Shown here piece after piece: positions 1-8,468 of a stretch of 64,000 bases of DNA. The stretch's first letter is position 1. The number at the start of each line of letters is the position of its first letter. The notes beneath the pieces are model-generated. The model saw only the letters and a program-made list of their open reading frames with translations, searched no databases and had not been told where the DNA came from. Source of the DNA: CALJUZ01 sp003387805 (GTDB lineage Bacteria > Bacillota > Limnochordia > Limnochordales > ZCTH02-B6); NCBI GenBank assembly GCA_937975235.1, contig CALJUZ010000064.1:1-64000 (forward strand), written 5' to 3'. A program made the translations under genes and the position numbers.

Positions 1-1836
1 CAGGCGCATTCCGTTGGCGATGACCAGCAGGACACTGGCTTCGTGGACCAGCATGCCGAGGCCGAGCCCTACGTGACGGGTCACGACGCCCACCAGCAGC
101 AGAAGAACGGTGCCCACGGCGATGAAAACGTTCTGTTTGATGATGCGCAAAATGCGGCGGCTCAGTTCGACGGCCGCGGGCACTTTTTCCAGGCGGTCGT
201 CGACGAGGACGATGTCGGCCGACTCCATGGCCACGTCGGTCCCCGACGCGCCCATCGCGATGCTGACGTCGGCCGCGGCCAGCGCCGGCGCGTCGTTGAC
301 GCCGTCGCCGATCATGGCCACCGTCCGGCCCCGGTCCTGCAGCTCCTTGATGGCCGCGACTTTCTCCTCCGGCAACAGCCCCGCCCGGACCCGGTCGATG
401 CCGAACCGGGCCGCGACCCGCCGGGCCGCGGGCTCGTTGTCTCCCGTCAGCATGACGGTTTCCCGCACGCCCGCCCGTCGCAGTGCCGGCACCAGCTGCC
501 GCGCGCCTTCGCGCACGGGGTCGTGGACGCCGATGAGCCCCACGGCCCGGCCGTTCACCGCCACCCACGCGACCGCGTCGCCCGCGGCCTCCCGCTCCGC
601 CAGCGCCCGGGCATGCCGCTGGTCCATGGCGACGCCGTATTCCTCCAGCAGCCGGCCGTTGCCCACCAAAATGCGGGCGTCGCCGGCGGCGGCGGCCACG
701 CCGAGCCCCGGGAAAAACTCCCACTCGTCGGCAGGCAGCGGCTGCGCGCCCATGGCGCGGCCGTAGGCGTTGATGGCGGCGGCCAGGTGATGCTCGGACT
801 TCTCCTCCGCCGTCATGGCCCACCGCAGCACGTCCTCCTCCGTGGCATCAAAGACGGTGACGGAGGACACCGCCGGCGCGCCTTGCGTCAGCGTGCCGGT
901 CTTGTCGAAGGCTGCCGCGTCCACGCGGCCCGCCAGCTCCAGGCGCTCGCCGCCTTTGATGAGAATGCCCTGCCGGGCCGCCCGCCCCAGACCGGCCACC
1001 ACCGCCACCGGCGCGGCCACCACCAGCGCGCCCGGGCAGCCGATGACGAGAAACGTCAGCGCCAGCTTGACGTCCCGGCTCCAAAGGAAAACGGCCGCCG
1101 CGGCCAGCATGACCGCGGGCGTGTACCACTGGGCGAAGCGGTCGAGAAAGCGCTGCACTTTCGGCTTGTCGCTCTGGGCCTGGGACACCAGGCGAATGAG
1201 GCGGCTGAACGTCGTGTCGGCCGCCACCCGCCGGGCCCGTACTTCGATGGAGCCGCCGCGGCTGACGCTGCCGCTGAGCACCTCATCGCCCGCTGACACC
1301 TCTTTGGGCAGCGGCTCGCCCGTCAAGGCCGACGTGTCCAACGCGGCCCGGCCCGCGACGACGGTGCCGTCCACGGGCACTTGGCCGCCCGGCCGCACCA
1401 AGACGATATCGCCCACGGCCACGTCCTCGGCGGGGATTTCCCGCCAGTGGCCGCCGCGCCGGACCAGGGCCGTCATGGGCCTCAAGTCCAGCAGTTCCCG
1501 CAGCGCTGCGCGCGTGCGGTTCAACGTCAGGCTTTCCAGATATGCTCCGAAACGGTACAAGAACGTCACCGCAGCGGCTTCCCACACTTCGCCGATCCAC
1601 AGCGCGCCCGCCGAGGCCACGGTAATGAGCAGCGGAATGCTGAACCGTTTGTGCAAAAGCCGCCCCCACGCTTCTTTGACCACGGGAATCCCCGCGTACG
1701 CCGCGGCCGCGGTCATGGGCACGGCGAAAGCCGCCTCCGGGCCGCCGCTCCAGCGGGCGGCCCACGCCGCCGCGATGAGCGCCGCGGGAAGGATTAAGTT
1801 CACAAGATTTCGATGATTGTTCCACCAAGCCAACAC
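1..1836 (-). CDS. P1B-type heavy-metal ATPase, 3' end off window
   Basis: ATP-driven transmembrane metal-ion pump; the first 612 codons are visible and the frame is still open at base 1. It has the phosphorylation motif DKTGTLT (Asp near residue 311), a TGEP motif, a GDGVNDAP hinge and the last helices ending in HEASVLLVIANGMRL. There is no N-terminal metal-binding domain. The helix-4 motif reads Cys-Pro-Gly (residues 267-269) rather than CPC or SPC, so the cargo ion cannot be assigned. Start GTG at 1836 is chosen for an AGGGGG ribosome site; GTG 1842 is possible. It lies just downstream of the HMA protein gene, probably in one transcript with the P1B-4 pump. Confidence 0.9.
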   Translation of the reverse strand, partial: MLAWWNNHRNLVNLILPAALIAAAWAARWSGGPEAAFAVPMTAAAAYAGIPVVKEAWGRLLHKRFSIPLLITVASAGALWIGEVWEAAAVTFLYRFGAYLESLTLNRTRAALRELLDLRPMTALVRRGGHWREIPAEDVAVGDIVLVRPGGQVPVDGTVVAGRAALDTSALTGEPLPKEVSAGDEVLSGSVSRGGSIEVRARRVAADTTFSRLIRLVSQAQSDKPKVQRFLDRFAQWYTPAVMLAAAAVFLWSRDVKLALTFLVIGCPGALVVAAPVAVVAGLGRAARQGILIKGGERLELAGRVDAAAFDKTGTLTQGAPAVSSVTVFDATEEDVLRWAMTAEEKSEHHLAAAINAYGRAMGAQPLPADEWEFFPGLGVAAAAGDARILVGNGRLLEEYGVAMDQRHARALAEREAAGDAVAWVAVNGRAVGLIGVHDPVREGARQLVPALRRAGVRETVMLTGDNEPAARRVAARFGIDRVRAGLLPEEKVAAIKELQDRGRTVAMIGDGVNDAPALAAADVSIAMGASGTDVAMESADIVLVDDRLEKVPAAVELSRRILRIIKQNVFIAVGTVLLLLVGVVTRHVGLGLGMLVHEASVLLVIANGMRL

Positions 1837-1893
1837 CGGCACCCCCTGTACGCCGGCGGCGGGCCGCCGAGGGCCCGCCGCTGCCGAGTCGTC

Positions 1894-2109
1894 TTACATC
1901 CGTGCCGCCACCGCCGCGCCAAAGCGCGCGACGGTGCGCTCAATCTCTTCCGGGCTGACGACGGCCGCATCGTACTCCAGCGCCAGCGTGCCGGACGCGA
2001 AGGCCACTTCCGCTTTGCGGACGCCTTTCAGCCCCGCCACCGCCTTCTGCAGATCCGCAGCGCACGAAGGGCAGTTCAGGTTGGCAAGCAGGATCGTCTC
2101 TTTTCTCAC
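1894..2109 (-). CDS. Free-standing HMA heavy-metal-binding protein
   Basis: A 71-residue cytosolic metallochaperone-like protein consisting of one HMA (ferredoxin-like) domain. The metal site NLNCPSCAADL puts two cysteines at residues 13 and 16. GTG start at 2109 follows an AGGAGGG ribosome site. It sits between two P1B ATPase genes that both lack an N-terminal HMA domain, so it may hand metal to one of them as a separate subunit; that role is inferred from position. Confidence 0.85.
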   Translation of the reverse strand: MRKETILLANLNCPSCAADLQKAVAGLKGVRKAEVAFASGTLALEYDAAVVSPEEIERTVARFGAAVAARM

Positions 2110-2179
2110 GTCGGTCCCTCCTCTTGGCTTCATCGTACAGGGGGGGCGGGACCGACGCATTGACGCGCGTCAAGACGGC

Positions 2180-4216
2180 TCAGCTTCCGGCCGGCGCGGC
2201 CTGCGGCGGCCTGGAGGCGCTGCGATGCTGGCGCAGCAGCAGGCGCAGGCTGTTGAAGACCACCAGCACGGTGCTTCCTTCGTGGCCCACCACGCCGGCG
2301 GCCAGCACGAGGCCCCGCGTCAGCACCAGCAGAACCAGCACGACGATGACGCCCAGCGCCAGGGCCAGGTTTTGGTACACGATGGAACGCGTCCGGCGGC
2401 TTAGGGCCACGGCGTGGTTGAGCTTGGCGAAATCGTTGGTCATGAGCACCACATCGGCCGTTTCCAGCGCCACGTCCGTGCCCGCCGCGCCCATGGCCAC
2501 GCCCACGGTGGCCCGGGCGAGGGCCGGGGCGTCGTTGACGCCGTCGCCCACCATGGCGATGGGCCCGCCGCCTTCCCGCAGGCGAGCGACGATTTCGGCC
2601 TTTTCGTCGGGCAGGAGCTCGGCGTGCACTTCATCGATGCCCGCCTGCGCGGCGATGGCTTCGGCCACGCGGCGGTTGTCCCCGGTCAGCATGACCACTC
2701 GCTGGATGCCCTGCCGGCGCAGGCCGGCGATCATGTCCGCCACGCCCGGACGCAGCGCGTCCACGGCGGCCAGCACGCCCACGGGCGTGGCGCCGCGGCC
2801 GACGAACATGACGGTTTTGCCCTCCTGCTCCAGCGCGTCGGCCACCCGCAGCAAATCCTCGGGCGGCTGGCCGGTCCGCTCCCCCAGCAGCCGGCGGTTG
2901 CCGATCCACGCGGCTTCGGGCTGCCCGTCGACGTACGCCTCGATCCCTTTGCCAGGAATCGCGCGGGCCTCGCCCGCTTGTCTTAGCGGGACGCCGGCTT
3001 CCCGGGCCGCGGCCAGCACCGCCGCGGCCAGCGGGTGCTCCGAACGGCTCTCGACGGCGGCCGCCAGCGCCAGCGCCTCGTCGCGGCTGAAGCCGGCCGC
3101 GGGCGCCACATCGGTAACCCGCGGCCGCCCTTCGGTGAGCGTGCCGGTCTTGTCGAACGCGATGGTGGTCACTTCCGCCATGTTTTCCAGGTGCACGCCG
3201 CCTTTGAAAAGGACGCCGCTGCGCGCGCCGTTGGCGATGGCCGCGACGACGGGCGCGGGCACCGCCATGGCCACCGCGCACGGCGACGCGACTACCATCA
3301 GCGTGATGGCCCGGTAGATGGCCTCGGACTTGTCCGCGCCCAGCGCGATGGGGACGACCGCGGCCAGCACCGTCATCGCGATGACGCCCGCGGCGTAGTA
3401 CTGCTCGATTTGCTCGATGCGGCGCTGCGTGGGCGCCTCCTCGCTGCGGGCCTCCTCCACCATGCGGATGATTTTCTCGATGACGGTGTCCTCCACCAGC
3501 TTCGTCACCCGCACTTCCAGCACGCCGTGCTCGTTGAGGGTGCCGCCGAACACTTCATCGCCTTCGGATTTGGCCACCGGCATGGATTCGCCGGTGATGG
3601 AAGCTTCCTCCAGGTACGACGCGCCGGAGACGATGACGCCGTCGATGGGCACCATTTCGCCCGGCCGGACGACGATGACGTCGCCGGGCACCAGCTCCTC
3701 CACCGGCACCGTGCGCAGCCGGCCGTCCGCGTCCTTGCGCAGCGCCTCCCGGGGCCGGGCCGACATCAAGTCGGTGATAGCCCGCCGGGTGCGGTCCAGG
3801 GCGTAGTGCTGCATCGCGTTGCTGAGCGAGAAAAGAAACAGAAGGATGCCGCCTTCGAACCATTCCCCGATGGACGCGGCCGCCACCGCGGCGGTGACCA
3901 TCAACAGGTCCACGTCGATGCGGCGCTGACCCAGCAGCGTCCGCAAACCTTCGACCAGGCTCAGCGCGCCGCCCGACACGTACGCCAGGGCGAACAACCC
4001 GATGACCACGCCGTCGGAAACGCCGCGCGCCCGGGCGACGCCCGCCGCGATCATGAAGAGGACGTTGCCGGCCACGGCCGCGGCCGGGGCGTGCCGCTCC
4101 CACAGCTCCCGCAGCGTCGGCCGCGGGTCGCGGCGCCGGGCCGCGGCGGAACGCTCGGCCGCCCGCGCGGCCTCGTCGGCGGCGAGGCCTTCGGTCCTGG
4201 TGTCTGCATCGGCCAT
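2180..4216 (-). CDS. P1B-4 type metal-transporting ATPase
   Basis: A 678-residue cation-exporting P-type ATPase. Helix 4 has Ser-Pro-Cys (Cys near residue 313), the phosphorylated Asp of DKTGTLTEG is near residue 355, TGES and GDGVNDAPA are present, and helix 6 reads HEGSTVLVVFNSLRLL. The SPC plus HEGxT pair and the lack of an N-terminal metal-binding domain are the signature of the P1B-4 group (CtpD, CzcP, PfeT), which exports Fe(II), Co(II) or related ions. Start ATG 4216 follows GGAG at 8 bases. First gene of a likely metal-resistance operon; a perfect palindrome lies upstream at 4385-4400. Confidence 0.9.
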   Translation of the reverse strand: MADADTRTEGLAADEAARAAERSAAARRRDPRPTLRELWERHAPAAAVAGNVLFMIAAGVARARGVSDGVVIGLFALAYVSGGALSLVEGLRTLLGQRRIDVDLLMVTAAVAAASIGEWFEGGILLFLFSLSNAMQHYALDRTRRAITDLMSARPREALRKDADGRLRTVPVEELVPGDVIVVRPGEMVPIDGVIVSGASYLEEASITGESMPVAKSEGDEVFGGTLNEHGVLEVRVTKLVEDTVIEKIIRMVEEARSEEAPTQRRIEQIEQYYAAGVIAMTVLAAVVPIALGADKSEAIYRAITLMVVASPCAVAMAVPAPVVAAIANGARSGVLFKGGVHLENMAEVTTIAFDKTGTLTEGRPRVTDVAPAAGFSRDEALALAAAVESRSEHPLAAAVLAAAREAGVPLRQAGEARAIPGKGIEAYVDGQPEAAWIGNRRLLGERTGQPPEDLLRVADALEQEGKTVMFVGRGATPVGVLAAVDALRPGVADMIAGLRRQGIQRVVMLTGDNRRVAEAIAAQAGIDEVHAELLPDEKAEIVARLREGGGPIAMVGDGVNDAPALARATVGVAMGAAGTDVALETADVVLMTNDFAKLNHAVALSRRTRSIVYQNLALALGVIVVLVLLVLTRGLVLAAGVVGHEGSTVLVVFNSLRLLLRQHRSASRPPQAAPAGS

Positions 4217-4384
4217 AAAATCCACTCCAAAGGCGGCGGGAACGACCAAGGACCCGAGCGCCGTCCCCCGGCCGCCCGAATTTCACCGGCCCGAGAGGGG
4301 CGAAGGCCGCGCCCCACGGGCCCTCTTCTCCTCCACGTTCACCGTATCACAGGTACCCGAATTTCGTCGATTGTGAGGGAAACT

Positions 4385-4400
4385 GTTAGGACGGCCTAAC
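4385..4400. promoter_or_regulatory. Palindrome upstream of metal ATPase operon
   Basis: GTTAGG-ACGG-CCTAAC: two perfect 6-base arms around a 4-base centre, in the gap between the tRNA-Val terminator and the P1B-4 ATPase gene. The position suits an operator for a metal-responsive repressor or activator. No regulator gene is in the window, so the binding protein is unknown. Confidence 0.4.
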
Positions 4401-4456
4401 CCGGAAATCCGCTGGCCGCGCCGATGGCCGCACCAAAACGTCCGCAGGCGTCCAGG

Positions 4457-4494
4457 AAAAAGTGGAGGGCTCCGGAAACCAGCTCCCGGAGCCC
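4457..4494 (-). terminator. Intrinsic terminator of tRNA-Val
   Basis: On the minus strand a perfect 9-bp GC stem (GGGCTCCGG / CCGGAGCCC, 10-base loop) is followed after TCCAC by a run of five T. It lies 8 bases beyond the tRNA CCA end. Confidence 0.85.
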
Positions 4495-4502
4495 CTTTTC
4501 GC

Positions 4503-4578
4503 TGGTGCGGGATGACGGACTCGAACCGCCAACTTCTTCCTTGTAAGGGAAGCACTCTACCAGTTGAGTTAATCCCGC
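4503..4578 (-). tRNA. tRNA-Val (UAC anticodon)
   Basis: A 76-base cloverleaf including an encoded CCA. Acceptor arms GCGGGAT/ATCCCGC pair fully, the T loop reads GGTTCGAGTCC, and the anticodon stem CTTCC/GGAAG closes a 7-base loop CTTACAA, giving anticodon TAC. It is a single-gene transcription unit with its own promoter (4590-4619) and terminator (4457-4494). Confidence 0.95.
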
Positions 4579-4589
4579 AGGGCACCCAT

Positions 4590-4619
4590 AGTATAGCGCT
4601 TCCCCGCCCGCGCCGTCAA
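4590..4619 (-). promoter_or_regulatory. Sigma-A promoter of tRNA-Val
   Basis: Minus strand TTGACG, 18-base spacer, TATACT, ending about 11 bases before the mature tRNA 5' end. The match to the housekeeping consensus is strong in an otherwise very GC-rich background. Confidence 0.8.
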
Positions 4620-4629
4620 CCGGCGGGCC

Positions 4630-6285
4630 TTAAGCCGTGGCCGCGGCGGCCGCGCGGCCCGCGGTGCGGCCCGAGAAGATGCAGCCGCCCAGGAACGTCC
4701 CCTCCAGCGCCCGGTAGCCGTGCATGCCGCCCCCGCCGAAGCCCGCGACCTCGCCCGCGGCGTACAGTCCGGGCAGGGGCTCCCGGCCGGGCCGCAGCAC
4801 CCGGGCCTCCAGGTCGGTTTCCAGCCCGCCCAGGGTCTTGCGGGTCAGCGTCCACAGCCGCACCGCGATGAGGGGGCCGGCCTTCGGATCCAGCAGCCGG
4901 TGGGGCTTGGCCACTCGCACCAGCCTGTCGCCCAGATAGGCGCGGTGGCCGTGGATGAACGCCACCTGCACGTCTTTGCCGAACTTGTTGGCCAGCTGCA
5001 GATCCCGCAGGCGGACTTCCTTTTCGACCTGTGCGTAGTCCAGGAGAGGTTCCTCGGTCAGGCGGTTCATCTTGTCCACCAAATCCCGCAGGTTGTCCGC
5101 CACGACGAAGTCGGCGCCGCGCCGCTTGAACGCCTCCACCGGCGCCGGCGCGCCGGGCAGCACCCGCTGCAGCAGCAGGCGCCAGCTGCGCCCGGTCAGG
5201 TCGGGATTTTGCTCGGACCCGGAGAGCGCGAACTCCTTTTCGATGATTTTTTGCGTCAGCACGAACCAGCTGTGGTCAAATCCCGTCTTCCGCAGGTGCT
5301 CCAGCGTGGCCAGGGTGTCGAAGCCCGGCATCAAGGGCGGCGGCAGGCGGCGGCCCAGCGCGTCCAGCCACAGCGACGAGGGCCCGGGCAAAATGCGGAT
5401 GCCGTGGCGCGTCCAAATGGGGTTCCAGTTTTGAATGCCTTCGGTGTAGTGCCACATCCGGTCCCGGTTGATGATGCGGGCGCCCGCCATCTCCGCCACG
5501 GCCAGCATGCTGCCGTCCACGTGGTCGGGCACGCCCGACACCATGCGCCGGGGCGGCGCGCCCAGCCGCCGGGGCCAGTTGGCCCGGACCAGATCAAAGT
5601 TTGCGCCGATGCCGCCGGACGTGATGATCACCGCCTGCGCCCGCAGCGAAAAGTCGCCCGTCACCGTGCGGGAGCTGGGCCGGCCCCGCTCCGCGGCATC
5701 CGGCGCCAGCACTTCCCCGGCAACGCCTTCTACGGCGCCGTTTTTGACCAGAATCTCCGTGACCCGGTGGCGGAACTTGAGCTGCACCCGCCCCGCGGCC
5801 TGACCTTCCCGCACCCGCCGCACGAAGGGCTCCAGCACGCCGGGCCCCGTGCCCCAGGTGATGTGGAAGCGGGGCACCGAGTTGCCGTGGCCTCCGGCGG
5901 ACCAGCCGCCCCGCTCCGCCCAGCCCACCACCGGGAAAAACCTGATGCCGCGCTGCACCAGCCACGACCGCTTCTCCCCGGCCGCAAAGGCCACGTACGC
6001 CTCGGCCCAGCGGCGGGGCCAGTAGTCTTCGGCCCGGTCGAAGCCGGCCGTGGCCAGCCAGTCGTTCCACGCCAGATCGAACGAGTCGCGAATGCCGAGG
6101 CGGCGCTGCTCCGGCGAGTCCACGAGAAACAGGCCGCCCAGCGACCAGAAGGCCTGGCCGCCCAGCGACTGCTCGGGCTCCTGCTCCACGATGACGACCC
6201 GCCGCCCGGCGTCGACGAGTTCGCACGCGGCCACCAGGCCGGCCAGGCCCGCTCCGACGATGATGACGTCCGCGTCATAGCTCAT
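4630..6285 (-). CDS. FAD-dependent dehydrogenase/oxidoreductase
   Basis: A 551-residue flavoprotein. The N-terminal dinucleotide-binding motif IIVGAGLAGLVAA (residues 8-20) is followed by an acidic strand end VVIVEQEPE. A C-terminal FAD-contact stretch reads GLYAAGEVAGFGGGGMHGYRA. This architecture belongs to the fumarate reductase/3-ketosteroid dehydrogenase-like flavoproteins. The substrate is unknown. ATG at 6285 has a GGGGGAGGG ribosome site upstream. It is divergent from leucine dehydrogenase with a 243-base gap holding a palindrome. Confidence 0.85.
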   Translation of the reverse strand: MSYDADVIIVGAGLAGLVAACELVDAGRRVVIVEQEPEQSLGGQAFWSLGGLFLVDSPEQRRLGIRDSFDLAWNDWLATAGFDRAEDYWPRRWAEAYVAFAAGEKRSWLVQRGIRFFPVVGWAERGGWSAGGHGNSVPRFHITWGTGPGVLEPFVRRVREGQAAGRVQLKFRHRVTEILVKNGAVEGVAGEVLAPDAAERGRPSSRTVTGDFSLRAQAVIITSGGIGANFDLVRANWPRRLGAPPRRMVSGVPDHVDGSMLAVAEMAGARIINRDRMWHYTEGIQNWNPIWTRHGIRILPGPSSLWLDALGRRLPPPLMPGFDTLATLEHLRKTGFDHSWFVLTQKIIEKEFALSGSEQNPDLTGRSWRLLLQRVLPGAPAPVEAFKRRGADFVVADNLRDLVDKMNRLTEEPLLDYAQVEKEVRLRDLQLANKFGKDVQVAFIHGHRAYLGDRLVRVAKPHRLLDPKAGPLIAVRLWTLTRKTLGGLETDLEARVLRPGREPLPGLYAAGEVAGFGGGGMHGYRALEGTFLGGCIFSGRTAGRAAAAATA

Positions 6286-6346
6286 GCCGCCTGTTCCCTC
6301 CCCCGGTATGCTGACTCACTATTCGGCGGGAACCAGGAATTTCCCC

Positions 6347-6364
6347 TTGAATTCACAAATTCAA
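6347..6364. promoter_or_regulatory. Palindromic operator candidate between divergent genes
   Basis: TTGAATT-CACA-AATTCAA, a perfect 7-base inverted repeat with a 4-base centre. It is markedly AT-rich against a GC-rich background. It lies 25 bases upstream of the leucine dehydrogenase -35 box and 62 bases upstream of the flavoprotein ATG, so one regulator could act on both genes. Confidence 0.5.
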
Positions 6365-6388
6365 ACATTGGAGGAAGACGGCCGGCTC

Positions 6389-6417
6389 TTCCAAGCGACG
6401 CCGCGGTGGAATATAAT
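6389..6417 (+). promoter_or_regulatory. Sigma-A promoter of leucine dehydrogenase
   Basis: A perfect TATAAT at 6412-6417 lies 17 bases after a weak -35 TTCCAA. The poor -35 box suggests help from an activator, and the palindrome at 6347-6364 is suitably placed. Confidence 0.65.
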
Positions 6418-6528
6418 GGACGAAGGAATTTCAGCGGCCGGTGTCCGGCCCCGCCGGCGGCGGCTTTTTCTGTTGGCGGCGGTGCACAATCCCGGCGCGA
6501 GGCCGGAATCGAGAGGAGAGTACGAGCG

Positions 6529-7572
6529 TTGGGCACGTTGGAGCTGATGCAGAAGGAAGGGCACGAACTCGTCGCGTATTTTTACGACCAGCCGTCGGGC
6601 CTCAAGGCCATCATCGCCGTGCACAGCACGAAGCTGGGCCCGGCCCTGGGCGGCTGCCGCGTGTGGCCTTATGAAAGCGAGGAGGCGGCCCTCAACGACG
6701 TTCTGCGGCTCAGCAAAGGCATGACGTACAAGAGCGCGGCCATGGGCCTGCCTCTGGGCGGCGGCAAGGCCGTCATCATCATCAACGAGCGCCGGGAGAC
6801 GACGCCGGAAATGTGGGAGGCTTTCGGCCGGGCCGTGGACAGCCTGGGCGGCAAGTACATCACCGCCGAGGACGTAGGCACCAAGCCGGAGCACCTGGAG
6901 ATCGTCCGCCGCATGACGAAGCACGTGGTCGGCTTGCCGGACACCAGCGGCGACCCGTCGCCCGTCACCGCCTTCGGCGTCTTCAACGGCATGAAGGCGT
7001 GCCTGGAGCACGTCTACGGCACCGACAGCTTCGAAGGCCGCACCATCGCGGTGCAGGGCCTGGGCGCGGTCGGCATGAGCCTGTGCCGCCACCTCCACGA
7101 AGCCGGCGCCAGGCTCGTCGTCACCGACCTGGGCCAGGAGCGCGTCAACCGCGCGGTGTCGGAGTTCGGCGCGGAAGCGGTGGCGCCCGACGACATCTAC
7201 GGCGTCGAGTGCGACGTTTTCGCGCCGTGCGCGCTGGGCGCGGTTCTCAATGACGAGACCATTCCGCAGCTCAAGGCGCGGATCGTGGCCGGCTCCGCCA
7301 ACAACCAGCTGGCCGAGCACCGGCACGGCGACATGCTGCGGGAGCGGGGCGTGCTGTACGCGCCGGACTTTATCATCAACGGCGGCGGGGTTATCAACGT
7401 GTACCACGAGCTGGCGCCGGGAGGCTACGACCGCGAAAAGGCCCTGGCCCGGGTGGCCAAAATCCGCGACCAGGTGGCGGAAGCCATTCAGCTGGCCGAG
7501 GAACGGGGCATCTCCACGGCCGACGCCGCGATGGAGCTGGCCGAGCGGCGCCTGGCGGCCGCGGACGCCTGA
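6529..7572 (+). CDS. Leucine dehydrogenase family amino-acid dehydrogenase
   Basis: A 347-residue NAD-dependent oxidative deaminase of branched-chain amino acids (Glu/Leu/Phe/Val dehydrogenase family). The catalytic lysine region is MGLPLGGGKAVIII, with a substrate-site lysine in LSKGMTYKSA, and the Rossmann motif is VQGLGAVGMSLC. Start TTG at 6529 follows a GAGGAGAG ribosome site. It may feed branched-chain keto acids into catabolism or fatty-acid priming. Its terminator lies inside the 3' end of the convergent PHP gene. A valine or phenylalanine preference is not excluded. Confidence 0.88.
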   Translation: MGTLELMQKEGHELVAYFYDQPSGLKAIIAVHSTKLGPALGGCRVWPYESEEAALNDVLRLSKGMTYKSAAMGLPLGGGKAVIIINERRETTPEMWEAFGRAVDSLGGKYITAEDVGTKPEHLEIVRRMTKHVVGLPDTSGDPSPVTAFGVFNGMKACLEHVYGTDSFEGRTIAVQGLGAVGMSLCRHLHEAGARLVVTDLGQERVNRAVSEFGAEAVAPDDIYGVECDVFAPCALGAVLNDETIPQLKARIVAGSANNQLAEHRHGDMLRERGVLYAPDFIINGGGVINVYHELAPGGYDREKALARVAKIRDQVAEAIQLAEERGISTADAAMELAERRLAAADA

Positions 7573-7597
7573 CGCCGGGCGCCGGACGCAGAAAAAC

Positions 7598-8455
7598 TCA
7601 ACCCGACGGCAGCGGAACCAGTTTTCGCTGCCGTTTTTCGTACGTGCTCAAGAAAGTGATGCCCGCCTGACGGGCCGCCGCCAGCGCTTTGTCCATGTTT
7701 TGGCCCACGGTCTGCGGATCGTGGGCATCGGATCCGAAAGTGACGGCGACGCCTCGCGACGCGGCCAGCTCCAGCATGGCCGGCGCGGGGTACAGTTCCC
7801 GCGCGGGGCAGCGCAAGCCGGCGGTGCTGATCTCCATGGCCACGCCGGCCTCCGCCATGGCCGCGACGACCGCTTCGTAGTGGGCCTCCGCGCCGTCGGC
7901 CCGGTGCCCGAATTTCTTCACCAGGTCGGGGTGGGCCAGCACGTCGTACAGCCCGCTGCGGGCCGCGGCCTCAAGCTGCGTGAAGTACTCCGCGTAAACG
8001 CCGGCCACGTCCATGTCCGGCCAGCCGTACCCGGCGGACACGTCCAAGGGCCAATCCCCCAGGAAGTGCACCGAGCCCAGCACGTAGTCCCACGGGTACG
8101 GCGCGAGAATGGACCGGATCACGTCTTCCGCGCCGGGAAACCAGTCCACCTCCAGGCCGATCTTGACGGGCCAGCCCCGCTGCTGCGCCCGCACCAGCGC
8201 CTCCACGTACCGGTCCAGCGGCTCGTAGAGGTTGTCTTTCAGCCACGCGACCTCGGGGTCCCGGCCGCGCGGCCCTTTGTAGATGGGCTCGAACAAGGGC
8301 GCAAACTCCACGAAGCGGTGACAGTGGTCCGTCACGCCGATCTCGTCCACGCCCGCCGCTTCCGCGGCCCGGACGTATTCCTCCACGCGCTCGGGCGTGT
8401 ACGGGCAGCGCTCGGTGTGGTAGTCGTCCACCAAGTGCATGTGGTAGTCGATCAT
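7598..8455 (-). CDS. PHP-domain histidinol-phosphatase-like protein
   Basis: A 285-residue metal-dependent phosphatase of the PHP superfamily. It begins MIDYHMHLVDD (metal-binding HxH), continues with GVTDHCH, a central GLEVDW and VLGSVHFLG, and ends with GSDAH. This matches HisK-type histidinol phosphatases, but no his genes are nearby, so the substrate is uncertain. ATG 8455 follows GAGG. It is the last gene of the division cluster after divIVA, a place where ileS often lies in relatives. Confidence 0.8.
   Translation of the reverse strand: MIDYHMHLVDDYHTERCPYTPERVEEYVRAAEAAGVDEIGVTDHCHRFVEFAPLFEPIYKGPRGRDPEVAWLKDNLYEPLDRYVEALVRAQQRGWPVKIGLEVDWFPGAEDVIRSILAPYPWDYVLGSVHFLGDWPLDVSAGYGWPDMDVAGVYAEYFTQLEAAARSGLYDVLAHPDLVKKFGHRADGAEAHYEAVVAAMAEAGVAMEISTAGLRCPARELYPAPAMLELAASRGVAVTFGSDAHDPQTVGQNMDKALAAARQAGITFLSTYEKRQRKLVPLPSG
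7606..7638. terminator. Bidirectional terminator in convergent gene end
   Basis: ACGGCAGCG (7606-7614) pairs with CGCTGCCGT (7626-7634), followed by a T run on the plus strand. In the other direction GGGTTGAGTTTTT follows. It therefore can end both leucine dehydrogenase and the PHP gene, lying within the last codons of the latter. Confidence 0.75.
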
Positions 8456-8468
8456 CACGGCCTCGGCG

